Assembly: GCA_028712565.1 (NCBI GenBank)
Contig: JAQTPW010000006.1
Span: forward strand, 1 to 59,693
From: Minisyncoccota bacterium
Lineage (GTDB): Bacteria; Patescibacteriota; Minisyncoccia; Minisyncoccales; JAQTPW01
Direction of reading: 5' to 3'
Length of the DNA stretch: 59,693 nt
In this document: positions 46,239 to 55,103 of the stretch, piece after piece
Layout of the letters: every line of letters starts with the position of its first letter
How positions within the stretch are numbered: position 1 is the stretch's first letter
Made by a program: the position numbers and the translations under genes
Notes under the pieces: model-generated
The model's database searches: none
Seen by the model: only the letters and a program-made list of their open reading frames with translations
What the model was told of the DNA's origin: nothing

Positions 46239-46832
46239 ATGAAAGCTATTTTAGGTTTAAAAGTTGGAATGACACAGATGTTTGATGAAAAAGGAAATGT
46301 AATTCCGGTGACTTTGGTTGAGGCAGGCCCTTGCGAAGTGACCCAAATAAAAAATAAAGAGAACGATGGATATACGGCGGTACAAATTGGATTTAAAAAA
46401 ATTGAAAAAGAAAAACGAATTAAAAAGCCGCAAAAAGGAAAGCCATTTAAATGGTTAAGGGAATTTGAAAATGGAGAATATAAAGTTGGAGATAAAATAG
46501 ATATTTCTGTTTTTAAAGAAGGGGATGAGGTAAAAATTTCCGGAATTTCAAAAGGAAAAGGATTTGCCGGCCCTGTGAAAAGATACGGATTTCGTGGAAG
46601 ATTATCATCTAGCCACGGTACAAAACATGAGTTGAGGACCCCTGGTTCCACTGGCTCTTCCATGCCAGAAAGAGTTGTTCTTGGAAAGAGAATGGCAGGC
46701 CACATGGGAGTGGAAAGAGTATCCGTTAAGAATTTAAAAATTGCAAAAATTGATTTAGAAAATAATTTATTAGCAATAAAAGGCGCAGTCCCCGGAAGAA
46801 AAGGGACATTATTGGAAATTATTAGAAATTAA
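46239..46832 (+). CDS. rplC: Ribosomal protein uL3
   Basis: 197 residues from ATG 46239; an upstream in-frame GTG lies inside the attenuator and is not used here. LGLKVGMTQMFDEKGN start, GISKGKGFAGPVKRYGF, and GHMGVERVSVKNL are conserved. Overlaps rplD by one base. Confidence 0.97.
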   Translation: MKAILGLKVGMTQMFDEKGNVIPVTLVEAGPCEVTQIKNKENDGYTAVQIGFKKIEKEKRIKKPQKGKPFKWLREFENGEYKVGDKIDISVFKEGDEVKISGISKGKGFAGPVKRYGFRGRLSSSHGTKHELRTPGSTGSSMPERVVLGKRMAGHMGVERVSVKNLKIAKIDLENNLLAIKGAVPGRKGTLLEIIRN

Positions 46833-47464
46833 TGAAAACAGCAGTTTACAATTTAGAAGGAAAAGAATCCGGAGAGGCCTTGCTTCCAAAGGAGCTTTTT
46901 GAGGTTAAAATGAATCCAGATTTGGCTCATCAGGTTGTTATGATTTCTATAGGAAACAAAAGAGAAGTTATTGCTGATACAAAAAATAGAGGAGAGGTTT
47001 CAGGCGGAGGGAAAAAACCCTGGAGGCAAAAGGGTACGGGCCGCGCAAGACAAGGGTCTACAAGATCTCCATTATGGAGGCACGGAGGCATTGTTTTTGG
47101 CCCGACAAATGAAAGAAATTTTAAAAAAGAAATTCCCGACCGAATGAGAAAAGCCGCACTTTTTATGGCCTTGTCCGATAAGGCAAAAAATAATTTAATA
47201 ATTGTTTTGGACGATTTAAAATTGGAAACGCCAAAAACAAAAGTTATGGCGGAGATTTTGGGGAAACTTCCTTCAAGGGATGAAAAGACTTTGATTGTTT
47301 TGCCAAAAATGGATAAAAATCTGATTTTGGCGGCAAGAAATATCAAAAATGTAAAAACTATTCAGGCAAAAGATTTGAATGCCTTGGATTTATTTTCTTT
47401 TAGATATTTGATAATTCTAAAAGAGAGCATAAAAGTAATAAAGGAAACGTTTTTAAAGAAATAA
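46832..47464 (+). CDS. rplD: Ribosomal protein uL4
   Basis: 210 residues. NRGEVSGGGKKPWRQKGTGR, ARQGSTRSPLWRHGGIVFGP mark the L4 loop that lines the exit tunnel. In E. coli L4 represses its own operon by attenuation; the attenuator before rplC would allow similar control. Confidence 0.97.
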   Translation: MKTAVYNLEGKESGEALLPKELFEVKMNPDLAHQVVMISIGNKREVIADTKNRGEVSGGGKKPWRQKGTGRARQGSTRSPLWRHGGIVFGPTNERNFKKEIPDRMRKAALFMALSDKAKNNLIIVLDDLKLETPKTKVMAEILGKLPSRDEKTLIVLPKMDKNLILAARNIKNVKTIQAKDLNALDLFSFRYLIILKESIKVIKETFLKK

Positions 47465-47465
47465 T

Positions 47466-47873
47466 ATGGCTTTTCCAGAAATTTTTAAGAAAACTGAAAA
47501 GAAGCAGGTTTTTGAAAAAAAAGAAAAGGTAAATATCAAAGACAAAAAAACAGAAGAGAAACCCGCAAAAGAAAAGGCTAAAAAAGCAACCGGTTTTTAT
47601 GCTAATATTTTAGAATCCCCGCATATTACCGAAAAAGCCACAGACCTTTCCGAAAAAAACCAGTATGTTTTTAAAGTTTTTTCCAAAACAAATAAAAAGG
47701 AAATAAAGAACGCCGTTGAAGAGATTTATAAAGTAGATGTAATTTCAGTAAATATCATTAATATCCCTGATAAAAAAAGGCGGCTAGGAAGAACTTTGGG
47801 ATGGAAATCCGGATATAAAAAAGCTATTGTGGGAATTAAAGCAGGGCAAAAGATAGAATTAATGCCAAGATAA
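47466..47873 (+). CDS. rplW: Ribosomal protein uL23 with charged N-terminal extension
   Basis: 135 residues. The first 40 are Lys/Glu-rich. The L23 core begins ILESPHITEKATDL and includes NQYVFKVFSKTNKKEIKNAVE and GRTLGWKSGYKKAIV. Binds near the tunnel exit. Confidence 0.95.
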   Translation: MAFPEIFKKTEKKQVFEKKEKVNIKDKKTEEKPAKEKAKKATGFYANILESPHITEKATDLSEKNQYVFKVFSKTNKKEIKNAVEEIYKVDVISVNIINIPDKKRRLGRTLGWKSGYKKAIVGIKAGQKIELMPR

Positions 47874-47876
47874 AAA

Positions 47877-48662
47877 ATGAAAAATTCAAAATTAATTTCA
47901 AAAAAAGAGCCGGAAAGGAATTTATTGATCTCTTTAAAAGAAAGAGCGGGCAGGTCTTCTACGGGCTCAATAAGCGTCCGCCACAAAGGCGGAGGGGTAA
48001 AGAAGCTTTACAGGATAGTTGATTTCGGACAGGAAAAAATAAATGTTCCCGGAAAAATTTTAGCCATTGAATACGACCCTAACCGGACTTCATTTTTGGC
48101 CTTGGTGGATTACCAGAGCGGAGAAAAAAGATATATTATAGCCCCTGCTGGCTCAAAAGAAGGGGATCAGATATTATGCGCCGATTCTGCAGAATTAAAA
48201 ACAGGAAACAGGACAAAATTAAAAACTATTCCAGTAGGAACCGAAATCTTTAACATAGAATTGGTCCCTCAAATGGGTGGGAAATTAGTAAGAGGGGCAG
48301 GAACTGCGGCAAAAGTTGTAGCACAAGAAGGAAATTTTACCCATTTAGAATTGCCCTCCGGAGAGATAAGGAAAATACCCAATGAATGTTTTGCAACAAT
48401 AGGAGTGGTTTCCAATACCGAACATACTTATGAAATTTTAGGAAAAGCAGGAAGCAACAGGTTAAAGGGAGTCAGGCCAAGAGTTAGAGGAACAGCAATG
48501 ATTCCGCCTGACCATCCGCATGGAGGAGGCCAGGGAAAAACATCGACTGGTTTTCCATTTCCGAAAACTCCTTGGGGAAAGCCAGCACGGGGAGTCCGGA
48601 CAAGAAAGAACAGATGGACTGATAAATTAATAATTAAAAGAAGGCAGAAAAAAAATAAATAA
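47877..48662 (+). CDS. rplB: Ribosomal protein uL2
   Basis: 261 residues; conserved [20 protein letters not shown], and the peptidyl-transferase-proximal [18 protein letters not shown]. Slightly shorter than E. coli L2 (273), lacking part of the N-terminus. Confidence 0.98.
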   Translation: MKNSKLISKKEPERNLLISLKERAGRSSTGSISVRHKGGGVKKLYRIVDFGQEKINVPGKILAIEYDPNRTSFLALVDYQSGEKRYIIAPAGSKEGDQILCADSAELKTGNRTKLKTIPVGTEIFNIELVPQMGGKLVRGAGTAAKVVAQEGNFTHLELPSGEIRKIPNECFATIGVVSNTEHTYEILGKAGSNRLKGVRPRVRGTAMIPPDHPHGGGQGKTSTGFPFPKTPWGKPARGVRTRKNRWTDKLIIKRRQKKNK

Positions 48663-48664
48663 TT

Positions 48665-49015
48665 ATGCCAAGAAGTTTAAAAAAAGGTCCTTTCGTTGAC
48701 CCAAGCTTAATAAAGAAAATTCAAAACACAAAGCCCGATTCTCGCGAGGTTATTAAGACATGGAAAAGAGCTTGCACTATCACCCCGGAAATGATTGGCT
48801 TTACTTTTGGAGTTTATAATGGAAAAAGCTTTATTAGCGTTAAAGTTTCTGAAGAAATGGTTGGCCATAGGTTGGGAGAATTTTCTCCAACAACAAAATT
48901 TTCAAGGCATGGAGGAAGAATGCAGAGAGAATTAGAAGCAAAGGAAGCGGCAAAAGAAACTGCAAAAATTGAAGAAGTAAAGCAGGTAGAAACAAAGCCA
49001 GCGGCAAAAAAATAA
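48665..49015 (+). CDS. rpsS: Ribosomal protein uS19 with C-terminal extension
   Basis: 116 residues. [17 protein letters not shown] start and [18 protein letters not shown] are typical; the last 30 residues form an Ala/Glu/Lys tail absent from E. coli. Confidence 0.97.
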   Translation: MPRSLKKGPFVDPSLIKKIQNTKPDSREVIKTWKRACTITPEMIGFTFGVYNGKSFISVKVSEEMVGHRLGEFSPTTKFSRHGGRMQRELEAKEAAKETAKIEEVKQVETKPAAKK

Positions 49016-49038
49016 AATAAAAAATAAATAAAATAATT

Positions 49039-49584
49039 ATGGACGCCGTCGCAAAACTTAAATATTTAAGAATAGCTCCGAGAAAAGTCAGATTGGTAGC
49101 AGATTTAATCCGCGGAAAGAAAGTGGGGATTGCCCAGAATATTTTAAGTTTTACCAAAAAGGGGTCTTCCGAAGTTTTGCTAAAATTATTGAATCAGGCG
49201 ATTTCCAATGCAAAAAATAATTTAAAATTAGAAGAAGAAAATTTGTATATTTCCAAAATTTTAGTAAATGAGGGGCCAAAAATCAAAAGATTCAGGCCAA
49301 GAGCGCGGGGTTCGGCTTATGAAATCCAGAAAAAAACTTCCCATATTATTCTTACCTTAAGCGAATTTGGGAAGACGCAGAAAGCGAAAAAATCAGAAAA
49401 ATTAGAGGTTAAAAGAGCATCAGAGCCCGAGGCAGCGTCCGCGGAAAAATTAGAGAAGGATGAAAAGCCCCAAAAAGAAGAGAAGTTTACTCCAGAAAAA
49501 CCGAGATTTAAGGCGGAAAAAGAAATTAAGAAGTCCGAAGGCGGAAAGGTATTAAGGAAAATTTTTAGAAGACAAACTTTTTAA
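49039..49584 (+). CDS. rplV: Ribosomal protein uL22 with long C-terminal extension
   Basis: 181 residues versus about 110 in E. coli. The core (YLRIAPRKVRLVADLIRGKK ... RARGSAYEIQKKTSHI) is normal; about 65 C-terminal residues are Lys/Glu-rich and probably disordered. Confidence 0.97.
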   Translation: MDAVAKLKYLRIAPRKVRLVADLIRGKKVGIAQNILSFTKKGSSEVLLKLLNQAISNAKNNLKLEEENLYISKILVNEGPKIKRFRPRARGSAYEIQKKTSHIILTLSEFGKTQKAKKSEKLEVKRASEPEAASAEKLEKDEKPQKEEKFTPEKPRFKAEKEIKKSEGGKVLRKIFRRQTF

Positions 49585-49597
49585 ACAAATTATAAAT

Positions 49598-50245
49598 ATG
49601 TCACATAAGGTCCATCCAAAAGTTTTTAGAATAAGGGAAATAGCCGATTGGGATTCTAGATGGTTAAACAAAAAAAGGTATCCTGCGTATTTGGAGGAAG
49701 ATTTTAAAATCAGGAAATTTTTGGATAAAAAGCTAGCCAGAGTCGGAGTGGAAAAAATTGAGATAGAAAGATCTTTTGGAAAGCTAAATGTAATAATTTC
49801 GTCTTCAAGGCCGGGGCTTATCTTCGGCAGAGGAGGTTCGGGGATAGAAGAATTAAAGAAGGAAATTGAAAAAAAATTATTAAAAAAGATTGATGGAAAA
49901 ATTCCTGAATTAAAGCTTGAAATAAAGGAAATAAGAAATCCTATGATGTCCGCCACTTTATCAGCTCAAGCAGTAGCCCAGCAACTGGAAAAAAGAACCC
50001 CTTACAGAAGAGTTTTAAAACAGGCGATTGAAAAAATTATGGCAGAAAAAGAAGTAAAAGGCGTCAGAATAGAAGCTGCCGGAAGATTAGACGGAGTAGA
50101 AATCGGCAGAACAGAATGGTTGCAAAAAGGCCAGCTTCCCAGGCAGACAATCCGAGCAAATATTGATTATGGAACGGCTGAAGCGGCCTGCACTTATGGA
50201 AGAATTGGGATCAAGGTTTGGATGTATAAAGGAGAAAAATTTTAA
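49598..50245 (+). CDS. rpsC: Ribosomal protein uS3
   Basis: 215 residues. KVHPKVFRIREIADWDSRW start, KH domain with RPGLIFGRGGSGIEELK, and C-terminal GRLDGVEIGRTEW and GTAEAACTYGRIGIKVW. mRNA entry-site helicase role by family. Confidence 0.98.
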   Translation: MSHKVHPKVFRIREIADWDSRWLNKKRYPAYLEEDFKIRKFLDKKLARVGVEKIEIERSFGKLNVIISSSRPGLIFGRGGSGIEELKKEIEKKLLKKIDGKIPELKLEIKEIRNPMMSATLSAQAVAQQLEKRTPYRRVLKQAIEKIMAEKEVKGVRIEAAGRLDGVEIGRTEWLQKGQLPRQTIRANIDYGTAEAACTYGRIGIKVWMYKGEKF

Positions 50246-50256
50246 TTTTTTAGAAT

Positions 50257-50661
50257 ATGTTGTATCCTAAGAAAGTAAAACATAGAAAATGGAGAAAGCA
50301 CACATCTCAAGGAATTGAAACCCGGGGGACCGATTTGATTTTTGGAGCATATGGGTTAAAAAGCTTAGGAACCAGTTTGATTTCTACGCGCCAATTGGAA
50401 GCCGCGAGAAGATCGGTCCTTAGGTTTTTGAAAAAAGGGGGGAAATTCTGGATCAGAATTTTTCCTGATAAGCCTATAACCAGAAAAGGTTCTGAAGTCC
50501 CGATGGGAGGAGGAAAGGGCGCGGTTGACCATTATGCTTTTCCGATTCGTCCCGGAAGAATAATTTTTGAATTAGAGGGCATAAAAGAAGATGTGGCGCG
50601 GGAAGCATTAAGAATTGCGGCAGACAAGCTTCCGGTTAAAACAAAATTTGTCAAAGGATAA
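50257..50661 (+). CDS. rplP: Ribosomal protein uL16
   Basis: 134 residues: MLYPKKVKHRKWRKHTSQG, ISTRQLEAARRS, FPDKPITRKGSEVPMGGGKG. Close to full length. Confidence 0.98.
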   Translation: MLYPKKVKHRKWRKHTSQGIETRGTDLIFGAYGLKSLGTSLISTRQLEAARRSVLRFLKKGGKFWIRIFPDKPITRKGSEVPMGGGKGAVDHYAFPIRPGRIIFELEGIKEDVAREALRIAADKLPVKTKFVKG

Positions 50662-50672
50662 TTTTTATAAAT

Positions 50673-50858
50673 ATGAAAGCAAAAGAATTGCGCGAAAAAA
50701 CAAAACCTGAATTAAATAAATTTTTGCAAGACGGCAGAGAAAAATTAAGGCAATTTAGGTTTGATCTGGCTGCTGGCAAAGTAAAAAATGTCAGGGAGAT
50801 TCGCCAAACAAAAAAAGACATAGCCAGAATTCAAACTTTGTTAAAACAAATTCAATAA
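50673..50858 (+). CDS. rpmC: Ribosomal protein uL29
   Basis: 61 residues, two helices: MKAKELREKTKPELNKFL and KKDIARIQTLLKQ. Typical size and place. Confidence 0.95.
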   Translation: MKAKELREKTKPELNKFLQDGREKLRQFRFDLAAGKVKNVREIRQTKKDIARIQTLLKQIQ

Positions 50859-50862
50859 AAAT

Positions 50863-51159
50863 ATGCCAAAACGCCAATTAAAAGGTATAATAGTTTCTGA
50901 CAAAACGCCAAAAATGGTGGTAGTTAAGGTTGAAAGGATAAAAGAGAATAAAAAATACAAAAAAAGATACAGGATCCAGAAAAAATACAAAGCCCATTAT
51001 GAAACTGGAGAATATCATATTGGCGATATAGTTCAAATTGAAGAATGCCGGCCTGTTTCCAAAGATAAAAAATGGAAAGTGATTAACAAATTGGCTTCAG
51101 GGGCCGGAATAGTAGAGGAGCCGATTGAAGAAATTACTGAAGAAGTAAAAAATATATGA
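50863..51159 (+). CDS. rpsQ: Ribosomal protein uS17 with acidic tail
   Basis: 98 residues. LKGIIVSDKTPKMVVVKVER and GDIVQIEECRPVSKDKKW are typical; an acidic tail (EEPIEEITEEVKN) is added. Overlaps rplN by four bases. Confidence 0.97.
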   Translation: MPKRQLKGIIVSDKTPKMVVVKVERIKENKKYKKRYRIQKKYKAHYETGEYHIGDIVQIEECRPVSKDKKWKVINKLASGAGIVEEPIEEITEEVKNI

Positions 51160-51524
51160 TAAAGATAAGAACAATGTTAAAAGTCGCGGATAATACCGGA
51201 GCAAAAACTCTTCAGTGTTTTCATATTTTGGGCGGCAGCAAAAGGAATTTTGGGGTGATTGGAGATATGATTGTTGGTGTTGTAAAAGACGCAGAGCCGA
51301 GAAGACAGGTCAAAAAGCACGAAGTCCAGCACGCCGTAATCATCAGGCAGAGAAAAGAATTCAAAAGGCAAGATGGCTCTTATGTCAGATTTGATGATAA
51401 TGCCTGCGTAATTTTGGAGGGCAAAACCCAAGATCCAAAAGGCGGAAGGGTATTAGGGCCTGTCGCCAGAGAAGTAAAAGAAAAATATCCGAAAGTCGCG
51501 GCATTGGCAGAAGAATTAGTATAA
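51156..51524 (+). CDS. rplN: Ribosomal protein uL14
   Basis: 122 residues: MLKVADNTGAKTLQCFHILG, DNACVILEGKTQDPKGGRVL. Full length. A microrepeat array follows the stop. Confidence 0.98.
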   Translation: MIKIRTMLKVADNTGAKTLQCFHILGGSKRNFGVIGDMIVGVVKDAEPRRQVKKHEVQHAVIIRQRKEFKRQDGSYVRFDDNACVILEGKTQDPKGGRVLGPVAREVKEKYPKVAALAEELV

Positions 51525-51580
51525 ATAGTAAAATTAGTAATATTAGTAGAATTAGTATCAATTAGTATATTAGAATCGAT
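51525..51580 (+). repeat. Degenerate microrepeat between rplN and rplX, unit AATTAGTAT
   Basis: Six variants (AATAGTAAA, ATTAGTAAT, ATTAGTAGA, ATTAGTATC, ATTAGTATA, TTAGAAT) fill the gap inside an otherwise contiguous operon. Confidence 0.8.
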
Positions 51581-51582
51581 AT

Positions 51583-51888
51583 ATGAAATTAAAAAAAAGC
51601 GATACAGTTTTAATAATTTCAGGCAAATACCGCGGGAAGAAAGGAAAGATTTTATCGGCTTATCCAAAAAGCGAAAAAATTTTAGTTGAAGGGATTAATT
51701 TGAAAAAAAAGCATCAGCGTCCCAAAAAAGAAGGAGAAAAAGGCCAAATCGTTGAAATTCCTTTTCCTATGGAGGCAGCTTGCGCAAAACTGGTTTGCCC
51801 TAAATGCGGAGAGGCCACAAGAGTTGGCTATAAAGTTTCTGGTGGAAAAAAATACAGAGTTTGCAAAAAATGTTCGCAAGAAATATAA
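51583..51888 (+). CDS. rplX: Ribosomal protein uL24, zinc-ribbon form
   Basis: 101 residues. KOW motif VLIISGKYRGKKGKIL. The C-terminal part has CPKCGEATRVGYK and CKKCSQE, two CxxC pairs that would bind zinc; E. coli L24 lacks them. Confidence 0.96.
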   Translation: MKLKKSDTVLIISGKYRGKKGKILSAYPKSEKILVEGINLKKKHQRPKKEGEKGQIVEIPFPMEAACAKLVCPKCGEATRVGYKVSGGKKYRVCKKCSQEI

Positions 51889-51900
51889 ATTTAATGTAAT

Positions 51901-52458
51901 ATGGCAACTAAATTAGAAGAAAAATATAAAAAAGAAGTAATTCCTGCTATGATGGAAAAGTTTGGATATAAAAATCCAATGGCAGTCCCTAAAATAAAGA
52001 AGGCGGTTTTGAATACTGGCTTTGGAAGGGAAGTTGCCGGAAAAGCTTCTGAAGAGCAGAAAAAAATCCCAGCATTTATTACTGAGGATTTAGCTCAGAT
52101 TACCGGGCAAAAGCCAATTCTAAAAAAAGCCAAGAAATCAATTTCCAGCTTTAAAATCAGAGAAGGTTTGGTTATCGGGGCGGCGGTTACCTTAAGGAAA
52201 AAGATGATGTGGGATTTTTTGGAAAGGTTGATAAATATTACTTTGCCGAGATCCAGAGATTTTCAAGGTATTGATTCAAAGGCATTTGATAAAAACGGGA
52301 ATTTAACCATAGGATTAAAAGAACACATCAATTTTCCCGAAGTGTCTCCGGAAAAAGCCAAAAATATTTTTGGGTTAGAGATTACTGTAGTAACGAATGC
52401 AAAAAATAAAGAAAAAGGGATTGGCTTATTAAAATTAATGGGATTTCCAATAAAATAA
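51901..52458 (+). CDS. rplE: Ribosomal protein uL5
   Basis: 185 residues: [43 protein letters not shown]. Full length. Binds 5S rRNA. Confidence 0.97.
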   Translation: MATKLEEKYKKEVIPAMMEKFGYKNPMAVPKIKKAVLNTGFGREVAGKASEEQKKIPAFITEDLAQITGQKPILKKAKKSISSFKIREGLVIGAAVTLRKKMMWDFLERLINITLPRSRDFQGIDSKAFDKNGNLTIGLKEHINFPEVSPEKAKNIFGLEITVVTNAKNKEKGIGLLKLMGFPIK

Positions 52459-52459
52459 T

Positions 52460-52645
52460 ATGGCAACTGAAGCCCAAATTGCAAAATCAAAGAAAAAACC
52501 AAAATTTAAAAGCCGAGTTGTAAGAAGGTGTTTTAGATGTGGAAGGAAAAGAGCATATATGCGAAAATTCGGTTTGTGCAGAATATGTTTCAGAGAAATG
52601 GCAAATAAGGGATTAATTCCCGGCGTTAACAAATCATCTTGGTAA
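52460..52645 (+). CDS. rpsN: Ribosomal protein uS14, zinc type
   Basis: 61 residues with [20 protein letters not shown] and CF, i.e. the CxxC...CxxC zinc form of S14. One base after rplE. Confidence 0.97.
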   Translation: MATEAQIAKSKKKPKFKSRVVRRCFRCGRKRAYMRKFGLCRICFREMANKGLIPGVNKSSW

Positions 52646-52655
52646 ATATTAAACT

Positions 52656-53045
52656 ATGAGCGATTCAATTTCCGATTTATTAACTTCAATAAAAAATGCC
52701 CAAGCTGTTTCAAAAGAAACAGTGGTTATCCCTTTTTCTAATCTGTGCTATAGTATTTCCCAGGTTTTGGAAAAAGAAGGTTTGGTTTCAAAAATTGAAA
52801 AGAAAGGCAAAAAAACAAAAAAGGTTATTGAAATTACGCTAAGATATGAAGAAAAAACTCCTGTAATTTCTGGAATAGAAAGGATTTCCCGGCCCGGGCA
52901 AAGAATTTATATAAAAAATAAAGAAATAAGGCCCATAAGAGGAGGATATGGCTTGGCGATAATTTCCACATCAAAGGGGTTGTTGACAAACAAAGAAGCC
53001 AAAAAGCAGAAATTGGGAGGAGAATTAATTTGCGAAATTTGGTAA
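52656..53045 (+). CDS. rpsH: Ribosomal protein uS8
   Basis: 129 residues: SDSISDLLTSIKNAQAVSK, ISRPGQRIYIKN, GLAIISTSKGLLTNKEAK. Full length. Confidence 0.97.
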   Translation: MSDSISDLLTSIKNAQAVSKETVVIPFSNLCYSISQVLEKEGLVSKIEKKGKKTKKVIEITLRYEEKTPVISGIERISRPGQRIYIKNKEIRPIRGGYGLAIISTSKGLLTNKEAKKQKLGGELICEIW

Positions 53046-53071
53046 ATTAAATTTAATGATATTTTAAAACA

Positions 53072-53647
53072 ATGTCACGAATAGGCAAAAAACCAATTTT
53101 AATACCGGAAAATGTTGAAGTAAAAACAGATAACTCTGGCAAGTTTTCAAAAGTTTGCGTAAAGGGTCCCAAAGGGGAACTGTCTTTGGAAATTCTTCCT
53201 GAAGTAAAAGTTGAAATCAAAGAAGGAAAAATTTTTGTCTTGCCAAATATGGAGACAAAAAGGACAAATGCTATTTGGGGATTAACCCGCGCTCTTATTT
53301 TTAATATGACAGAAGGAGTGGTAAAGGGATATGAAAAAAAATTGGAAATCGAAGGAGTGGGATATGGGGCAGCAGTAAAAGGAAATGACCTTGAATTAAA
53401 AGTGGGCTATATAAACACCCTTTCAATTGTCGCTCCTGCGGGAATTAAATTTTCAGTGGAAAAAAACGTAATTACTGTTTCCGGGATTGATAAGGAATTA
53501 GTTGGCCAGGTTGCGGCAAAAGTAAGAAAAGCAAAGCCCGCAGAGCCCTATAAAGGAAAGGGTATTAAATATTTTGGAGAAGTAATAAGAAGAAAAGTTG
53601 GTAAAAGAGTTGTGGCAACTGCTGGAGCAGGAGGTGCCGCAAAGTGA
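53072..53647 (+). CDS. rplF: Ribosomal protein uL6
   Basis: 191 residues: MSRIGKKPILIPENVEV, LEIEGVGYGAAVKGNDLEL, and KPAEPYKGKGIKYFGEVIRR. Short Gly/Ala tail. A structured gap follows the stop. Confidence 0.97.
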   Translation: MSRIGKKPILIPENVEVKTDNSGKFSKVCVKGPKGELSLEILPEVKVEIKEGKIFVLPNMETKRTNAIWGLTRALIFNMTEGVVKGYEKKLEIEGVGYGAAVKGNDLELKVGYINTLSIVAPAGIKFSVEKNVITVSGIDKELVGQVAAKVRKAKPAEPYKGKGIKYFGEVIRRKVGKRVVATAGAGGAAK

Positions 53648-53719
53648 CGTCCCTCCGATGGGGGACGACATATTAGCGCCCCTTCATCTTATGGGTGCTA
53701 CCCAAAGCTTTAGGGCGCT
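53648..53719. repeat. Two hairpins in the rplF-rplR gap
   Basis: CGTCCC (53648-53653)/GGGACG (53662-53667), then AGCGCCC (53675-53681)/GGGCGCT (53713-53719) around an inner GGGT-GCT-ACCC. The first arm starts right after the rplF stop. GC content stands out from the operon. Confidence 0.65.
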
Positions 53720-53730
53720 ATTATAACAAT

Positions 53731-54108
53731 ATGCTAGAAGAAAAAAGAAAAAAAATTAGAAGACATAAAAGAGTGAGGGCTAAAATTTTTGGGACAAAAG
53801 AAAGGCCTCGGCTTTGCGTATTTGTTTCAAATCAGCATATTTACGCCCAGCTTATTAATGATGAAAGCCACAAAACCTTAGCTTTTGTTTCCGATGCGGA
53901 TTTTAAAAAAACTGCAAAAACTGAAGACAAAGAAAAAAATGAAAGAAAGGGCAAGACGGCTGTTTCTTATTGGGTCGGAAAGGAGATTGCCAAAGCCGCT
54001 TTGGAGAATAAGACCGAAAAAATTGTTTTTGACCGGGGAAACAGAAAATACCACGGAGTGGTAAAAGCATTAGCCGAAGGAGCAAGGGAAGGGGGATTAA
54101 AATTCTAA
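53731..54108 (+). CDS. rplR: Ribosomal protein uL18
   Basis: 125 residues from ATG 53731; an upstream in-frame start would lie in the hairpin region. [21 protein letters not shown], and [20 protein letters not shown] typical. A charged insertion ([12 protein letters not shown]) sits mid-protein. Confidence 0.96.
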   Translation: MLEEKRKKIRRHKRVRAKIFGTKERPRLCVFVSNQHIYAQLINDESHKTLAFVSDADFKKTAKTEDKEKNERKGKTAVSYWVGKEIAKAALENKTEKIVFDRGNRKYHGVVKALAEGAREGGLKF

Positions 54109-54123
54109 AAATAAAAAAATAAA

Positions 54124-54699
54124 ATGGAACAACAAGAAAAGCAAACAACAAATAAAAATTTTCGTTCAGAGCGGGCCGGTTCAGGGCCGGGAAGGGTAAA
54201 TTCATCGCCTTTTGGCAGGCAGGGGCAGTCAAGGAGGGGTTTTTCTGAATACGACTCAAAGCTTTTGGATTTATCCCGGGTGACCAGAGTTACAAAAGGC
54301 GGAAAACAGTTAAGATTTAGGGCTGTTATGGTAATGGGAGATAAAATAAAAAAAGTTGGAATTGGTGTGTCAAAAGGACTGGATGTGGCCCAGGCTGTTG
54401 AAAAATCAACAAGAATGGCCAAAAAGAATATGATTGAAGTTCCGATAGTGGGAGAAACAATTCCGCACGAAGTTTATGCTAAATTCGGCTCGGCAAAAGT
54501 TCTGCTTAGGCCGCAAAGAAAAGGGAGGGGGCTGGTAGCAGGGGGAACCGTCAGGATTATTTGTACTTTAGCTGGAATCAAAAATATTTCATCAAAAATT
54601 TTAGGGAGGACAAGCAATAAATTAAATAACGCCATGGCGACGATAGACGCGCTTAAAAAATTAAAACATGCAACTACACGAATTAAGACCAATTCATAA
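54124..54699 (+). CDS. rpsE: Ribosomal protein uS5 with N-terminal extension
   Basis: 191 residues; about 35 N-terminal residues rich in Gln, Arg and Gly precede the core RVTRVTKGGKQLRFRAVMVM. No rpmD follows; rplO overlaps its end by 32 bases. Confidence 0.97.
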   Translation: MEQQEKQTTNKNFRSERAGSGPGRVNSSPFGRQGQSRRGFSEYDSKLLDLSRVTRVTKGGKQLRFRAVMVMGDKIKKVGIGVSKGLDVAQAVEKSTRMAKKNMIEVPIVGETIPHEVYAKFGSAKVLLRPQRKGRGLVAGGTVRIICTLAGIKNISSKILGRTSNKLNNAMATIDALKKLKHATTRIKTNS

Positions 54700-55099
54700 A
54701 CAAAGGATGTCCAAAAAAATGGGCAGGGGCGGAGCTCACGGGTTTTACTGCGGAAGGGGGGCAAAAGGGCAGAAAGCGAGAGGCGGCATGAAGTTCAAAC
54801 CCGAAATCCGCGAATTGATAAAAAGATACCCAAAGCTTCGAGGATATAAATTTAAAGCAGTGGAATTAAAACCCGCGGTTTTAAACGTTGAAATTTTGGA
54901 CACTAAATTTAATGAAGGCGAGGTTATTTCACCAAAAATATTGATAGAAAAGAGATTAATCCGTAGAATAGAAGGAAAGATACCTGCGGTTAAAATTTTG
55001 GGGAAAGGAAAGATTGCCAAAAAGCTTATTATTGAAGGTTGCCTTTTTTCCAAATCTGCGAAAGAAAAAATTGAAAAAGCAGGAGGCGAAATAAAGTAA
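54668..55099 (+). CDS. rplO: Ribosomal protein uL15
   Basis: 143 residues from ATG 54668, chosen because MQLHELRP is the conserved L15 start, although it overlaps rpsE by 32 bases. GRGGAHGFYCGRGAKGQKAR replaces the usual GSGxGKTxGRG, and RGYKFKAVELKPAVLNVE is conserved. Confidence 0.95.
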   Translation: MQLHELRPIHKQRMSKKMGRGGAHGFYCGRGAKGQKARGGMKFKPEIRELIKRYPKLRGYKFKAVELKPAVLNVEILDTKFNEGEVISPKILIEKRLIRRIEGKIPAVKILGKGKIAKKLIIEGCLFSKSAKEKIEKAGGEIK

Positions 55100-55103
55100 T
55101 ATT

